From Ashinkailepas kermadecensis (taxonomy: Eukaryota; Arthropoda; Thecostraca; Neolepadidae): a DNA stretch of 64,000 bases. The stretch spans positions 491,001 through 555,000 of the forward strand of contig JAOTOM010005156.1 in NCBI GenBank assembly GCA_034440615.1, written 5' to 3'. Both the position numbers and the translations under genes were made by a program. Below, piece by piece: positions 36,155 to 48,667 of this stretch. The notes beneath the pieces were generated by a model. The model did not search any database, had not been told where the DNA came from, and saw only the letters and a program-made list of their open reading frames with translations. Every line of letters starts with the position of its first letter. Within the stretch, counting starts at the first letter, position 1.

Positions 36155-36475
36155 AGCGTGTCGCCTGGTTAGATCAGTGGACAGAGCGCTGGCCTCCAAA
36201 TGTCTCTTCGCCTTGCACCACGGGTTCGAGTTGCTTCACGCGCTCGCCATTACCGCCCTCGGCCGGGGTGGCCAGTTGGCAACTGGCCAGGCAAGGTAAG
36301 AGGTGCAGTCACCAGGCGGCCGTGCCCGCTATTTGTCGGTACGGTGAAATATACTCTCGGTCAAAATTATGGTATAGATCGTGTTTCCCCATCGGGAGGT
36401 GGGTTCAGGGTCAGTGCACCACGCTTGAGCTTAGCACCACTCACTCTGTTCCTGTAAAGCCTCCTCAACAACAAT
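36155..36475 (+). mobile_element. tRNA-derived SINE (copy A)
   Basis: CCTGGTTAGATCAGTGGACAG gives an A-box and ACGGGTTCGAGTTGC, about 45 bp later, a good B-box. A tRNA-unrelated body follows (GGCCGGGGTGGCCAGTTGGC onwards). Paralog in copy B at 53728-54045. Confidence 0.65.
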
Positions 36476-36699
36476 TCAAACTAATTAAAAATGCAAAGCC
36501 ACGTGAAAATCAGCCTAGCCCGAAAACCATTGAAGAACATTGTCAAAAAGCGAAATAGGTTTTACACCGAGGGATGTGTTACACAATACTCGACCTGGAA
36601 ATAACCAATGCAAAGTCCCAATTTGAAACCTTGCAAGCCAGATGTCGTCACGATGCAAAAACGTCAAATGCACATGAATCAAATGCAAATGTTCCTTTT

Positions 36700-38460
36700 C
36701 TGATTCCGAACATTTTAAACAAAATCCTCCCCCACATGATGGCAGTCATGATCACATAGACCCCTCGGTGTCGTCATTTATTTTTGGTGCCGGTGATTTT
36801 TTTGCTGGTGGTTTCCGGCCCTACTCATCGATCGCTTTGCAATGACACCAATTTCGTTTCCATGCAACGCTAAGTTTGGAAATTAGAGGGGGTATATATG
36901 GACCCCTCCCCCGAGACGGAATGTGAGGATCTGACCGGAAAATCTAAGGGGCGGATTAAGGCTGTTTGAGTCAATGGAGGTCGACATACCAGAGTTTTTA
37001 TGTTGTAAATTTGCCCCGACTTGACCATAAATAATTCAAAGTATGCCATAGCGTTATTGATATTACCCAGATCTCTCAAAGTTACCTTGGTGTGATATCA
37101 GGGCAAAGACGACGCTACATCAACAACTTCAATACTGGTGGGATTCGAATGATGCAATGCAATTTTGATAGACAATTTATTTATTAATCGCTGACGTATC
37201 ATAATGTTTCTTCAGGCCATAACACGCGCAATTAAACATTTATACGTTGACGAGAAATTGGTGTTCATTGACGTTTTGCTCTCGTTGTTCGGGAAAATGG
37301 ATGAGTGGTGCAAGCGAATTTCACTGCTCCATCCGATGTTTGTTGTAAAGATGTAGCATATTGGCAGGTCTAATAATTTAAGTCAATAGGAGTCGGACTA
37401 GAACAAGAACAAGAACGATGTGATAATGTGAACCATTCCTCTCTTCATGCCAGGTGTAGGGAGGTTCCTCTCATCATCCCCTGTGAACCATTCCTCTCAT
37501 GCCAGGTTGCCACAGGCGAAATCTAAGCTGTTGGTACTGTTCGGTGCTCACGCTGGTGAAATTTGCTTAAGTCTAACATTACGCTCATGGGCGTTGAATG
37601 AAAAGAACGCATCTACAAACGTGAATGTCTCCTACACTATTTTGGCGAGGCAAATCCGAAGTTGCTTGGTATTAATCAAGGTTGGAATTTTCTTGTTTTG
37701 CCTTGCCGCCACTCGGGGGTTCTAAGAGTTCTCTTGACAGCAAATGCTGGCGCTTGACGCGTATGGAGCCATGCCAGAGCCTCAATAATGCCTGAAAGCT
37801 TCATATCAAATGCTGATGTCAAATTTCAAGTGAAGAGTGACGGGTTTAAGTGTATATAAAATGGTCGTGTGTGGCATCAAAAGTCTGCTAGTTTTAATCC
37901 GGTTTGCCATTGGACCATTGTAAATGCATTTCATTGGACCATTGGAAATGGTGATAGTGGTGGTGATGATGGGACACAACAAATCCTGGAGTTCAGTGAA
38001 AAATGGCATGCTGAAAACTTCATGGAAGCAGTTCAATGTGATTTCAGTATGTAGCACATTCGATTTTACATTAGGTAAGATCATTGGAAATTATCAGTTT
38101 ATTCCATAGAAGCTGTATGACACGTTTTTATTAACAAAGTTGAATGGCTAATTGCTCTTATTTCGCTTTAAAGAAAAAGTGACAGGGTCAAATGATTAGA
38201 TAATAAAAAGCATCACACGTCATACGAGAGCTTGTTTAAATCTTGTTAAAATTTGAGCATTGCAAGTTACTTGCACCTCCTGTAGAAACTAGAACATGAC
38301 ATCAACCATGGTAAGCTCACGCTAGTGATGTTTCTTCAGAAATCCACCACCAGAGAGGCGCCACCAGTATTATGTTCGCTCATCACGCCTAACAAACGGT
38401 TAGTTAGTTAGTTAGTTATTTTGGTTTTAGGGCGCTTGCCTAACAAACGGCATAAATCAT
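36700..38460. other. Left block of copy B, homologous to 3.6-5.2 kb
   Basis: Non-coding. A frame starting MPGVGRFLSS occurs in both copies (4236 and 37447) but the two differ throughout and end differently. It is not supported as a gene. TAGTT repeats lie at about 38398-38418. Confidence 0.5.
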
Positions 38461-38800
38461 AAAGTTCATAAAGTGTTGAGGCTCAATCCGGGTCACAGGG
38501 GCGCTTCTGGGTTAAGCCTATCTAGACAAGATACCAGAAAAATAAATGCTCACACCCTAATCAATCCATTTTCTCAAGTTCCAAGGAAACTGTATATATC
38601 AGCCTGTCTAGCACCATTCACCTGCTATTGCATAACACCCACCTCAACAATTTTAAACTCTTCCAATCATGCCCCATTGTGCTACCATAGCCAATCTCAT
38701 CAGCATCACATCCCGAAGGAAGGTGCTAAATCCACTGCTAGGTACACCCTATATAATATAATATAATACTAGTACTATATTATTCCCTATATAGCTGGCA
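38455..38800 (-). mobile_element. Short CR1-like 3' fragment in copy B
   Basis: Begins with a CATAAAGTTCATAAAGTG tail, then 'gctcaatccgggtcacaggggcgc', resembling the antisense element tail at 32090-32175. No coding part could be recognised. Not present at the matching point of copy A. Confidence 0.45.
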
Positions 38801-39085
38801 GGTTTGTAATCAGAGGCTGCTTGACCAATGGAATAGGATGTCTGATCATGTTGTGGGGAGTCCCTCATTGAATATAGGAAAATAATATGGTACACAATTT
38901 ATTAGGTTATAGAGTCTAATTTTTTATTTCTAACTAGTGGTGGATGGGCTGAGACATATGCCAGTAGGTGTGCACCCTTTAAGCAGGCATGGATGAAGTT
39001 GAAGATTATTGATGAGGCACTCGTTCCACGGGTGTGTTATGCTGCATTGAGTCCATAGAGCTACATTGGTAGGTGTGTAGGATGT
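38800..39085 (+). mobile_element. CR1-like relic, 3' part (copy B)
   Basis: Homologous to 11905-12110 (GCTTGACCAATGGAATAGGA ...). The endonuclease and RT parts present in copy A are missing. Confidence 0.6.
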
Positions 39086-39583
39086 TGGTGGATAGTTTAT
39101 TTGGAATTTAGGATGTGGTATTGGTTGGGTGCTAATTATCCTTTTGTCCAGGCTTATAGTATCTTCCCTTTAGGTAAACCGTAAAGAGCATAGATCCATG
39201 CGGAAGCAAGATGATTCCAAGGATGTATTCGCCATTTATTTGGTCAGCATAAGTTCGGGGCAAATGTTATGCGGAACCTGGCGAAGGTGGAATTGTCGAC
39301 CGTTCCGGCGGGGGCTAGTATATAATTAATGTGCCTGCTCTTAATTAGGTGCGCCTTGACGGCGGCAGCACGAGTCTGGAGCCGTCCGCTCTCAGATATG
39401 TAGCTAGTCGCAGGCACATGACGCGCAGAAGCCGTCACCACAGAACGGTGCGTGGGTCCCGGCGTGTGCTGACCGCGGCTCGCTTTGCCTTCACCCAGAC
39501 GGCACTGATCCCGGATCCGGACAACTCTGAATGCAGTATCTGCGGCGCACCTCGAGCAGCGACGCAACACAACCGCGACCCTT

Positions 39584-39660
39584 CACGAGACGCGGCTTCA
39601 CGAGACGCCGCTTCACCAGACGCGGCTTCACGAGACGCAGCTTCACGAGACGCGGCTGCG
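39584..39660. repeat. 15-bp minisatellite (copy B)
   Basis: About five ACGCGGCTTCACGAG units, shorter than at 12699-12790. Confidence 0.9.
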
Positions 39661-39876
39661 CGGGCTGTTCGAGAGTAAAAGGCAACCTTGAGGTGACAAT
39701 GAACCTGAGAATATTGACAGCTTAGTGACTCGCTGCCGGCGCTTGCGAGACGATCGGATCCGGGTTTCCAGTCCCAGTCCGGTGGTCACCATTACCTGAG
39801 CGGCGGGTTTGTCCCAGTCTGGTCGGTGACCTCTCCATCGTCGGCGACCGTCTCTCTCAAGGTCCCCCGGTGGCAC

Positions 39877-39913
39877 GCTATAAGAGCACCGCTGACCCAG
39901 TTTGGTGTCACTC
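39877..39913 (+). promoter_or_regulatory. TATA/initiator core promoter candidate (copy B)
   Basis: TATAAGAG at 39879 with TCACTC (A at 39910) 31 bp downstream, identical in spacing to copy A. Surroundings are nearly identical between the copies, including 150 bp upstream. Confidence 0.45.
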
Positions 39914-39981
39914 TTGGTTTCGGTGTGCCGGTGCACTCTCGGGTCCCGCGTGGCGACTGGAAGTGATCCACACCTGCTCAG
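39910..39981 (+). other. Candidate non-coding first exon (copy B)
   Basis: It spans 72 nt to CTGCTCAG|GTGAGT at 39982. If joined to the ATG exon at 49321, intron length would be about 9.3 kb (10.8 kb in copy A). The join is inferred. Confidence 0.35.
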
Positions 39982-40480
39982 GTGAGTGGAGTGCATCACT
40001 GTACTGTGCTGAGGAAATGATGCTGCATCACGCTACTCGGACTGCACTAGAACTCGGACGTTGGGACACCTGCGCATTCCACCAGTGGTTGTATCATATC
40101 TAGCAATCATAAAGCTACCGGTGGACATATCCATCTACAGCTATACCTCTCATGTTTGCCGGGAGACATATATCTACGACGTGATTATCGTCGCGCTACT
40201 AAGAGCGAATGCAAAGCCTGAGTGGATCTAGTCTCGTGTATATGGCATAAAAGTCACCGCATGGGTGAGACTAGTCTTGTGCATATGGCACAACAGTCAC
40301 CTGATCGTCACTGTCCGGCCAATCTCCGCCCGACCTGCACGCTTTCGAATCCATTATATACTTGTGCAAAGACTTTTCGCGTTCTAATTTCTTGACGAAG
40401 AGTCAGGTGTGCTCTTTTCACTTTTATCTGTCCCACTTTTGTGTGATTAATTTTCATGAACTAATTTAAATCTTTGTTGA

Positions 40481-40486
40481 AATAAA
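40481..40486 (+). terminator. AATAAA candidate (copy B)
   Basis: Counterpart of 13603-13608, retained although neighbouring bases have changed. Confidence 0.25.
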
Positions 40487-40785
40487 CCGGTTATCAAGGG
40501 TTTTTTTCCGCTTAGTCCCAACTGCAGTAGAGTTCTACGTTGTAATAAAACATTTCAAGTTCGATTTTCAAAGGAGTTCTGCTCCCCTAGCCAGAAGAGA
40601 CGTGCCACTCTCTGTCTGAGAGGCTCTACTTCTGTCAGTTGAGGGGAGAGTGAACATCCAATGATGCACAATTCGTCAGCTCAGTTATAAGCATGGCTCA
40701 TGGCCAAACAGCATTGTTACTGTTGTTTGTGGCATTACGATGCACTACGCACCTGAGACTAGATGGTATCGCATACCTCTCACCC

Positions 40786-40873
40786 TGTCAGGGAGGGTGG
40801 GCACCGCGAACCATCAAATCCCGTACCTCTGGTCTCCAAGATGGTCAGCGTAACCACTGAGCTACGGACGTCT
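40786..40873 (-). mobile_element. tRNA-derived SINE head (copy B)
   Basis: Minus-strand GTCCGTAGCTCAGTGGTTA A-box and degenerate B-box, essentially the same as 14018-14105. Confidence 0.55.
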
Positions 40874-41659
40874 CGGAACCAAAGCATACGTAAATGGCTT
40901 TTACAACTCGATTTGTGTGGGCCGCTTTTTGTTCCGCCTCAGTGTCGCAGTGTCGCTCATGGCCGCCGCCTACGGGGCTGAAAGTGTCTACTGGCTAGCC
41001 AATATCGATGCAATCTGTCACCACGATAACAACAGTGGAGGGCCGGTATATTCCATGATATCTCCAGATGCGTCATCAGCGTACAATTACATATCATTGA
41101 GCTTGGTGACACTCAAACAGGACGCCTGGTCAGATATTGCACCTGGCTGACAAGCGCCTAAGCCAGATAAGTAGCATGGATGACGATAGTTACCTACCAC
41201 TAAAGAGGATGGAGTAGCCTTACACGGCCCCCTGATCATGTGTGGGCCTAGCCCCGTGCCCTCTACCACAAGTGATGCTGAAACTAACACACTTGGGGCG
41301 GAAAAACAGTTTGGTTTCAAGATCGCTCAAGCCTAGTGAATACTCTCTATTGTTGGCCAGCCAAAACTCTTTAGCCCAGTTCTTGATCACAGCTCTGTTG
41401 GCGTGCGACAGTTTTATCAAAGCACTGCACTCCGCTCCCAATTGCCCAACACGGTGCGGTGAGGAAATGTCGGACGTGATCTTGCCAGGGCTGCCATCAG
41501 ATTTATGCAAAAGGGCTGCGTGGGCTTGGCGTTTCGTAACAAAGAAGGCAGCGAGCTGGTCGATTGTGTCCCCATCAGTGCACGAGCGGCAGCTTTCCAC
41601 GCCTCATGGTTACCCAACGCCTAGGAAGCGCGCCAACTGCACCACACACACCATGATGC

Positions 41660-41945
41660 GTCCAGTGCTGGCTCCTGCTGGCTCCTGCTGGCTGCACTGG
41701 CTGCAGTGACTGCAGTTGCTACGGTGGCTGCAATGGTTGCAGTGACTACAGTGGCTATAGTGACTGCAGTGGCTATAGTGGCTGCAGTGGCTGCAGTGGC
41801 TGCAGTTGCTACAATGGTTGCAACTGTAGTCACTGCAGCCAGTGCCCACGCATCACTGTATCTGCGGCGTGCAGATACATGCAGTTGTAGTGACTGCAGT
41901 GGCTGCAGTGGTTGCAGTGACTGCAGTGGCTGCAGTGACTGATGG
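41660..41945. repeat. CTGCAGTGG minisatellite (copy B)
   Basis: About 25 units of 9 bp with CTATAGTGG and TTGCAATGG variants, split by a unique 60-bp block near 41845-41885. Confidence 0.88.
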
Positions 41946-42084
41946 CAGTGAATCCAATTGGATGTGGAGCATTTGTAAGAAATCAGTCTTCTGGAGACAA
42001 GTGCTACCAATGTGCGGAGAAAGTCGTTTTATCTTTTTTAGGTGAATGCGTCCTTAATTACGCAACATTTTAGCTTGTTGGGTG

Positions 42085-42660
42085 CGTGAGTACATGCGTA
42101 TATTTGCATAAGTATATTTGCCTGCGTATATCTACATGCTTATATTTACCTGCGTTTTCTTACATGTGTATATCTACATATGTATAACTGCATACGTATA
42201 TTCATACGTGTATATTTACACGCGTATGTTTACATGTATGTATTTATTTACATGCGTATGTTTACATGCGTATATTTACTTGCGTATATTTGCATAATAC
42301 ATGCGTACATTTACATGGGTATATTTGCATGCGTATGATTACATAAGTATATTTACATGCGTATATTCACCTGCGTATAATTACATGCGTAGATTTATAC
42401 GCGTATATTTATACGCATATATTGATACGCGTATATTTATACGCGTGTATTTACACGCGTATATTTACATGCGTATGTTTACATGCGTATGTTTACATGC
42501 GTACATTTACATGGGTATAATAGCATGCGTACTTTTGCATGCATACTTTTGCATGCGTATATTTCCATGCGTATGCTTATATGCGCATATTTACCTGGGA
42601 ATAACTGCATGCGCATATTTGCATTCGTATATTTCTATGCCCATGTTTATTCGGGACATA
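42085..42660. repeat. 14-bp minisatellite (copy B)
   Basis: Same family as 15190-15860, more diverged, with a sub-block of TACGCGTATATTTA units at 42385-42460. Confidence 0.93.
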
Positions 42661-43044
42661 TTACATTACTAGATATCATCTAATTCCCCTTGTGCGTTAG
42701 TTAGTTAATTGAGCTTTAGGGCGCTTCGACCAGAGTTGAATATTCACGCCCATCCCCTGGTGCGTTATGCATAATGAAGCATAAAGCACACAAGCGTCAT
42801 ATCGTAAAGATAAAACATCATCCTAGTTGCTAACCTGAAAAGGCCTAAGTCTAACACTGAACAGAATAAGTCTAAAACAGAACAAACCATACGGGTGTGA
42901 GCGGGACCAACGTCCTACCGGTCCAAGCTCCATGCGTTCATGTTGGATGCATCGAAGTCGCGCGCGCCGTCCAAGCTATGCAGTCCGACCGTCCACTACT
43001 GTGAGCCTTCATCAGTGTTGGTGAGCGGCCGGTGTTGGACGGGC

Positions 43045-43130
43045 GATGGCAACGATGGCACCGGCTGACAGCGATGGCACCGATGGCACCGATGGCACCG
43101 ATGGCAACGATGGCACCGGCTGACAGCGAT
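43045..43130. repeat. 9-bp GATGGCACC minisatellite (copy B, contracted)
   Basis: About nine units against about 45 in copy A. Confidence 0.9.
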
Positions 43131-43204
43131 GACACCAATGGACGAGACCAGGCTGACCCCGTGTCACCCTCTGACATCAGCACTATCCCGTATGCTGATG
43201 TCAG

Positions 43205-43830
43205 ATACCCATTGTGACCCCGTGTCACCCACCGGTCCAGGCTCCATCGTTGCATCATCAGTACTCTCCTGGTACGCCTGACACCATGGTGATGGTGTTC
43301 CCACCGATCCGGGCTCCATCGTTGCATCATCAGTACTCTCCCGATACGCCTGACACCATGGTGATGGTGTTCCCACCGGTCCAGGCTCCATCGTTGCATC
43401 ATCAGTACTCTCCTGGTATGCCTGCACCATGGTGATGGTGCTCCCACCGGTCCAGGCTCCATCGTTGCATCATCAGTACTCTCCCGGTACGCCTGACACC
43501 ATGGTGATGGTGCTCCCACCGGTCCAGGCTCCATCGTTGCATCATCAGTACTCTCCCGGTACGCCTGACACCATGGTGATGGTGCTCCCACCGGTCCAGG
43601 CTCTATCGTTGCATCATCAGTACTTCCTGGTATGCCTGACATGGTGTGTCTCCCCGGTCCAGGCTCCATCGTTGCATCATCAGTACTCTCCCGGTACGCC
43701 TGACACCATGGTGATGGTGCTCCCACCGGTCCAGGCTCCATCGTTGCATCATCAGTACTCTCCTGGTACGCCTGACACCATGGTGATGGTGCTCCCACCG
43801 GTCCAGGCTCCATCGTTGCATCATCAGCGC
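43205..43830. repeat. 72-bp minisatellite (copy B, about eight units)
   Basis: Units carry ACCATGGTGATGGTG and GGTCCAGGCTCCATCGTTGC. One unit near 43620-43660 carries small deletions. Three units exist in copy A. Confidence 0.93.
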
Positions 43831-43979
43831 GCGCCGTCAATGGCCGAGTTGTGCTCACGCCTGGCCGAAAGCGCGCGGCCTTGGCCACCCTCACGGGTCA
43901 CTCGCCCCATTGCTTCATTGGTCAGTATTCCGTGTCCAGGGCGGTGACGTCACACCACACGCCGCCGCGAGTCCAAGCG

Positions 43980-44870
43980 CCACTCACACCCGACTGGCCT
44001 TGTGAGAGTGGGTGGTGTCTCCCGCTCACACCCGACAGGCCTTGTGAGCGTGAGTGGTCTCTCCCGCTCACACCCGACAGGCCTTGTGAGAGTGGGTGGT
44101 CTCTCCCGCTCACACCAGACAGGCCTTTGTCAGTGTGGGTGGTCTCTCCTGCTCACACACCCGACTGGCCTTGTGAGAGTGGGTGGTCTCTCCCGCTCAC
44201 ACCCGACAGGCCTTGTGAGCGTGAGTGTTCCCTCCCGCTCACACCCGACGGGCCTTGTCAGCGTGGGTGGTCTCTCCCGCTCACACCTGACTGGCCTTGT
44301 GAGCGTGAGTGATCTCTCCCGCTCACACCCGACGGGTCTTGTGAGTGTGCAGGTTGTATTTCCCGTTCACACCCAATGGGCCTTGTGAATGTGGGTGGTC
44401 TCTCCCGCTCACACCCAACGGGCTCTGTTAGCGTGAGTGGTCTCTCCCGCTCACACCCAACGGGCTCTGTTAGCATGAGTGGTCTCTCCCGCTCACACCC
44501 GACAGGCCTTGTCAGTGTGGGTGGTCTCTCCCGCTCACACACGACGGGCTCTGTTAGCGTGAGTGGTCTCTCCCGCTCACACCCAACTGGCTCTGTTAGC
44601 GTGAGTGGTCTCTCCCGCTCACACCCGACAGGCCTTGTCAGTGTAGGTGGTCTCTCCCGCTCACACCCAACGGGCTCTGTTAGCGTGAGTGGTCTCTCCC
44701 GCTCACACCCGACAGGCCTTGTCAGTGTGGGTGGTCTCTCCCGCTCACACCCAACGGGCTCTGTTAGCGTGAGTGGTCTCTCCCGCTCACACCCGACAGG
44801 CCTTGTCAGTGTGGGTGGTCTCTCCCGCTCACACACGACGGGCCTTGTGAGCGTGAGTGGTCTCTCCCTA
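43980..44870. repeat. 42-bp minisatellite (copy B, about 21 units)
   Basis: Two unit types, GGCCTTGTCAGTGTGGGT and GGCTCTGTTAGCGTGAGT, alternate in the right half (44500-44840), giving an 84-bp higher-order unit. Copy A has only about seven units and lacks this pattern. Confidence 0.95.
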
Positions 44871-47800
44871 TCACAAAGCCGATGCCGAAGGAAAACTCTG
44901 ATGCACATGAGGGTGCAGTCTTCCAAGAGAAACAGGAAGCCAATCGGCAACGCGTGCTGTGAATCAAATTAAAATTCCCGGTCCGAATGTGAGGCCGAAT
45001 TTCAATTGAACACATGGAAATATTGGCGAAATTTATGGAATGGAATACTTACTTTAGTCAACTTGGTCCAGTTAGTCCGAAAGTTACTTCTTCAAGTCAC
45101 CACAGCTGGCAGTCAGATTTTTGTTAACCTAATTCACTTTCTGAGTACTACTATAGTCATCATGAGTGGATTATGACAGTCAAAGTTGGTATTGGAACTA
45201 AATTGATTGATTCCATTCAATGCAGTCAATGCCCGACAAGTACAATGCGATATGTGTAACATTGTTGGATGTTGAAGAACACAGATGCGATAGGTGAAAC
45301 ATTGTTGGAGGACTCAGATGCACTTCTTATTGACGTCATATATTTTCCCCTGTTTGTTCCCAGTGTCAAATATCACTTTGAATGCCATTTTTGATAATTA
45401 TATGACCAGCGACAGTCTCATTGATATGTAGATCATGGTCAATGCAAAGATTACTAATGTGGAAGATGACCATGATAATGCTTGTCAGCGTGCTATATTT
45501 TGGACTACATAGCATGGGCGTTGTACATAGCATAGCATGCACGCGTATCTGCCGGCACCAATATCAGTTTTGATAGACGTCCATTTGTCACCGCTGCCAA
45601 AGGTCGATGAAAATCTGGGCTTTCTCTGTGATTAGGTGGATCATCTTTGACGGTTCATTATAGCATTAAACCAGAAGCTACATATTATCAGGATTTGGGA
45701 GAAGGATATGGAACTCGGAGCTGTGCCGGACCGATATCGTTGGTAAGGTGTAGGCCATATGTGAATGTGGTCTTTACCGTCAGAGCGAGATGTCTAAGAA
45801 GTCAAGAGCAATGAATGTCTAAGGGTCTCATTACAATATTGCTAGGGAGCGCAGGTAACCCAGCGTTGCTATTGTCCCCCCCCAAGTGGAATAAACCAAT
45901 CGATGCCAACTGTCTTCAGTTACCAGTGTGCCCATGTACATTTGCTGATCAAGTTCTGTCTCTATATGTGAAATGCATCTATGCTATTTTTGGATGTGCT
46001 ATCAAATGCAATCTAATAGTTTGGCAAAACACTTTTCAAGGGCACTTCTCCATTTTATTCTAAAAATACAGTTTTACTCATGATAAAAAAGTCCAGTTTT
46101 GGCTTCTCAATTGTCCGCTTCTTGTTCCGACCGCTTCTCGTTCTTACGTTCCCTTGGATATAAATTTACAAAGGCACTGGTCATTCTTCAACCTTTTCCG
46201 GTCTTTCCGGTCAGATCATCACACCCGGTCTCGGAGGAGGTTGATAACCCCCCCCCCCTAATCTCCAAACTAAGGGTGGCACGAAAACGAAAGAGGTGTC
46301 ATCGGAAAGCCCCCGACGAGTAGGGCCAGAAACCACCCCAAAGTTTTATCCCCACAAAAGTGACGTCACTAGGGGGGTCTATGTTTTCACAACTGACTTC
46401 ACGTTTTTGGCTCTGGGGAGTTCATTTTTGGGGGGGGGGGGGGAATTGAAGAAAAAAAAATTATTTGAAATCAAATCCGAAAAGGAAGGCGAAATCGACC
46501 ATGGTCAAACAAATTGCTCACCCAAAAATCAAAACTATTTTGGGAAATGTCAAAATTTTGAGTTTTCAATTTTCTTTAATTTTAATTTTATAATGGGTAG
46601 AGCGGATTGCAAAACGTTATTTGAAGTCGACTTGCTCCCATAAAAACATGCTTTCTTTTGCCAGATTCTTCGACTTTAGCCATAATGGTCAAATATTAAA
46701 AACTATTATTTCATCAAAAACGGAAAATTATCAAATATTCCTCTGGTGCGTTTTGTTTCTTGCCTAAAGATAACTAACGCTGAAAGTTTCATTAACATAT
46801 CTTTGTCCGTTAAAGGGTGACGACTGGTTGAACTTTTCTGGAGGTGACCTCACTTGACCTGGACTAGCTCGTTGACCCAAAATGATCTAACCTCAAAATT
46901 TCACACAACATGCCAAATTGATGTGGGAAAAGGTATGTCAAATGTCGGAGCGCTACCGCGCACCGTTCTTTCCCTGTTCGCGGAAAACCTTACAGGCGAG
47001 GGAAGGCGCATGCCAACACTCCCCCGAGACTCAACAATTAGTCACGCAAATTAATGCTTTGGGATCTACGTTACTTTACAAAGGTATTTGAAACCATAAT
47101 ACGTTAGGACAAGATTAGGATATCATAGATGATTTGAGAAAGACGGTGTTGTGCCGTGGCGTAGCAAAAAAGCCAATAGTTGCTAGGACCATGTTCGATT
47201 TATTTTTCAGAAGGGTCAACCATTGTGAGTGCTAAATGATCAACTGTCAGTAAGAGGAGGTTTTCTTAATCGGAGATATCCCTTCATAATAAGCCCCACA
47301 ATACAGGGAGGGCATCAAGTCCAGTGAAAATCACTCATGGTATAGCGATATACTAACTATACTGCACTCATTAGTGCACATGCTTTCAACACGGTTCACC
47401 TCGAACCAGGCACATCTTCTACTGTCCTATGACCATCCTGGAGTGATTTGTCACCCGATAAAGTCTTCTTTCAGTTATGAATGTTAATCACTGCTTCATG
47501 CTACCGGATGACGCGGCCGAAAAAAAATCGGCCTTCTGCTTCGCGAAAAACTAGCTAAATATCTGTGAAATGCATAATATGTACTAATGGAGGGAGAAAG
47601 CCTACAGCTTCGAAATTAAATTATAGCATTAATAGCTAATAGATGTTCGCTGAATGTTGTAAGCATCGCATGACATGTGCCGATATAATAATGACAAAAA
47701 TAACTGGGATGGCAACGGCGTATACCGCACCGCAGTACCAAGAAGTGAATCGTATATCCGCGACAAGTAAGGTCGCGATAGGTTTTGCCATTTGCCAAAC

Positions 47801-48140
47801 TTTTTCCGGGAACGTACCCACATCTGCACGCTCCAGTTCTATTGCGGTAAACGACAAGAAGCCGCTTCATGTTCGCCTCGTTGCCATGAAATCTCCGAAT
47901 ATGCACGGGAGGTACATGTGGTCCAGTCTTCGTAGTGTTTGTTCCAGCCATTACAACTGCTTGCTATTCAGCAGCAAGGTGTATGCAATGACAGGCGTGT
48001 GTGGGTAGCTTGACACGCCTTGACCTAAATGTGCAGTGCCATATTGGCGTGCGTTATACAACGAACACGGCGGCATTGCTCAGCCTTGCACACCCGACCG
48101 CCGTGCAACAACCATGCCGAGACACCGAACGGCTGCGCAG
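44870..48140. other. Intron-like non-coding block (copy B)
   Basis: Homologous to copy A 17340-17720, 20157-21115 and 22220-23200. It contains one-and-a-half 40-bp repeat units (45235-45320), the unfilled site of the 21-kb retrotransposon (near 47120-47148), and a G-run at 46428-46443. No gene was recognised. Confidence 0.55.
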
Positions 48141-48460
48141 AAGTCGCTCAGTGGCGCACAGCAGCTGCTCAGTGGCACACAGCAGCTGCTCAGTGGCACA
48201 CAGCAGCTGCTCAGGAGCACACAGCAGCTGCTCAGGGGCACACAGCAGCTGCTCAGTGGCACACAGCAGCTGCTCAGTGGCACACAGCAGCTGCTCAGTG
48301 GCACACAGCAGCTGCTCAGGGGCACACAGCAGCTGCTCAGTGGCACACAGCAGCTGCTCAGTGGCACACAGCAGCTGCTCAGGGGCACACAGCAGCTGTG
48401 CTGTAGCACACATCAGCTGTGCAGCAGCACACAGAAGCTGTTCAGTAGTGCACAGTAGTT
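48140..48460. repeat. 21-bp minisatellite (copy B)
   Basis: About 12 regular CACACAGCAGCTGCTCAGTGG units plus decayed ones. Confidence 0.95.
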
Positions 48461-48667
48461 GTCCAGCAGAACATAACGGTTGCGTAATAGCATAAAGCAG
48501 CCACCCAGCTGGCGCAGTGCACAGTCACACCAGAACACCGCAGTAGCCCACTGAGCTCTCCCTGTTGGATGCCTCTGCATATATATGATACACCACCCTG
48601 CACACGAAAAACTTCGTTACATAGATGAGCCCAACAACATCCCCATAACAACCAGATAGATAAATAA

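Larger units (their letters stand above)
3611..36687. repeat. Segmental tandem duplication, copy A
   Basis: The copy starts at a GTTCCTTTTCTGATTCCGAA block (3611) that recurs at 36690, immediately after the copy A end. Blocks homologous to copy B follow in the same order: 3.6-5.2 kb, 11.9-13.6, 13.9-18, 20.1-24.3, 26.2-26.5, 31.5-32.1, 33.1-36.7 kb. Copy A is about 33 kb against about 17.5 kb for B. The excess is made of several blocks with no counterpart in B. Apparent similarity differs between blocks: very high around 14-15 kb and the exons, visibly lower around 4 and 20-23 kb. Confidence 0.9.

Noticed and set aside
40917..41150. Frame resembling a signal peptide (LFRLSVAVSLMAAAYGA)
   Set aside because: It starts at GTG, not ATG, and copy A has an in-frame stop shortly after the equivalent position.
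47643..48008. 121-codon frame in copy B
   Set aside because: Copy A has lost the start and carries an internal deletion, and nothing recognisable is encoded.
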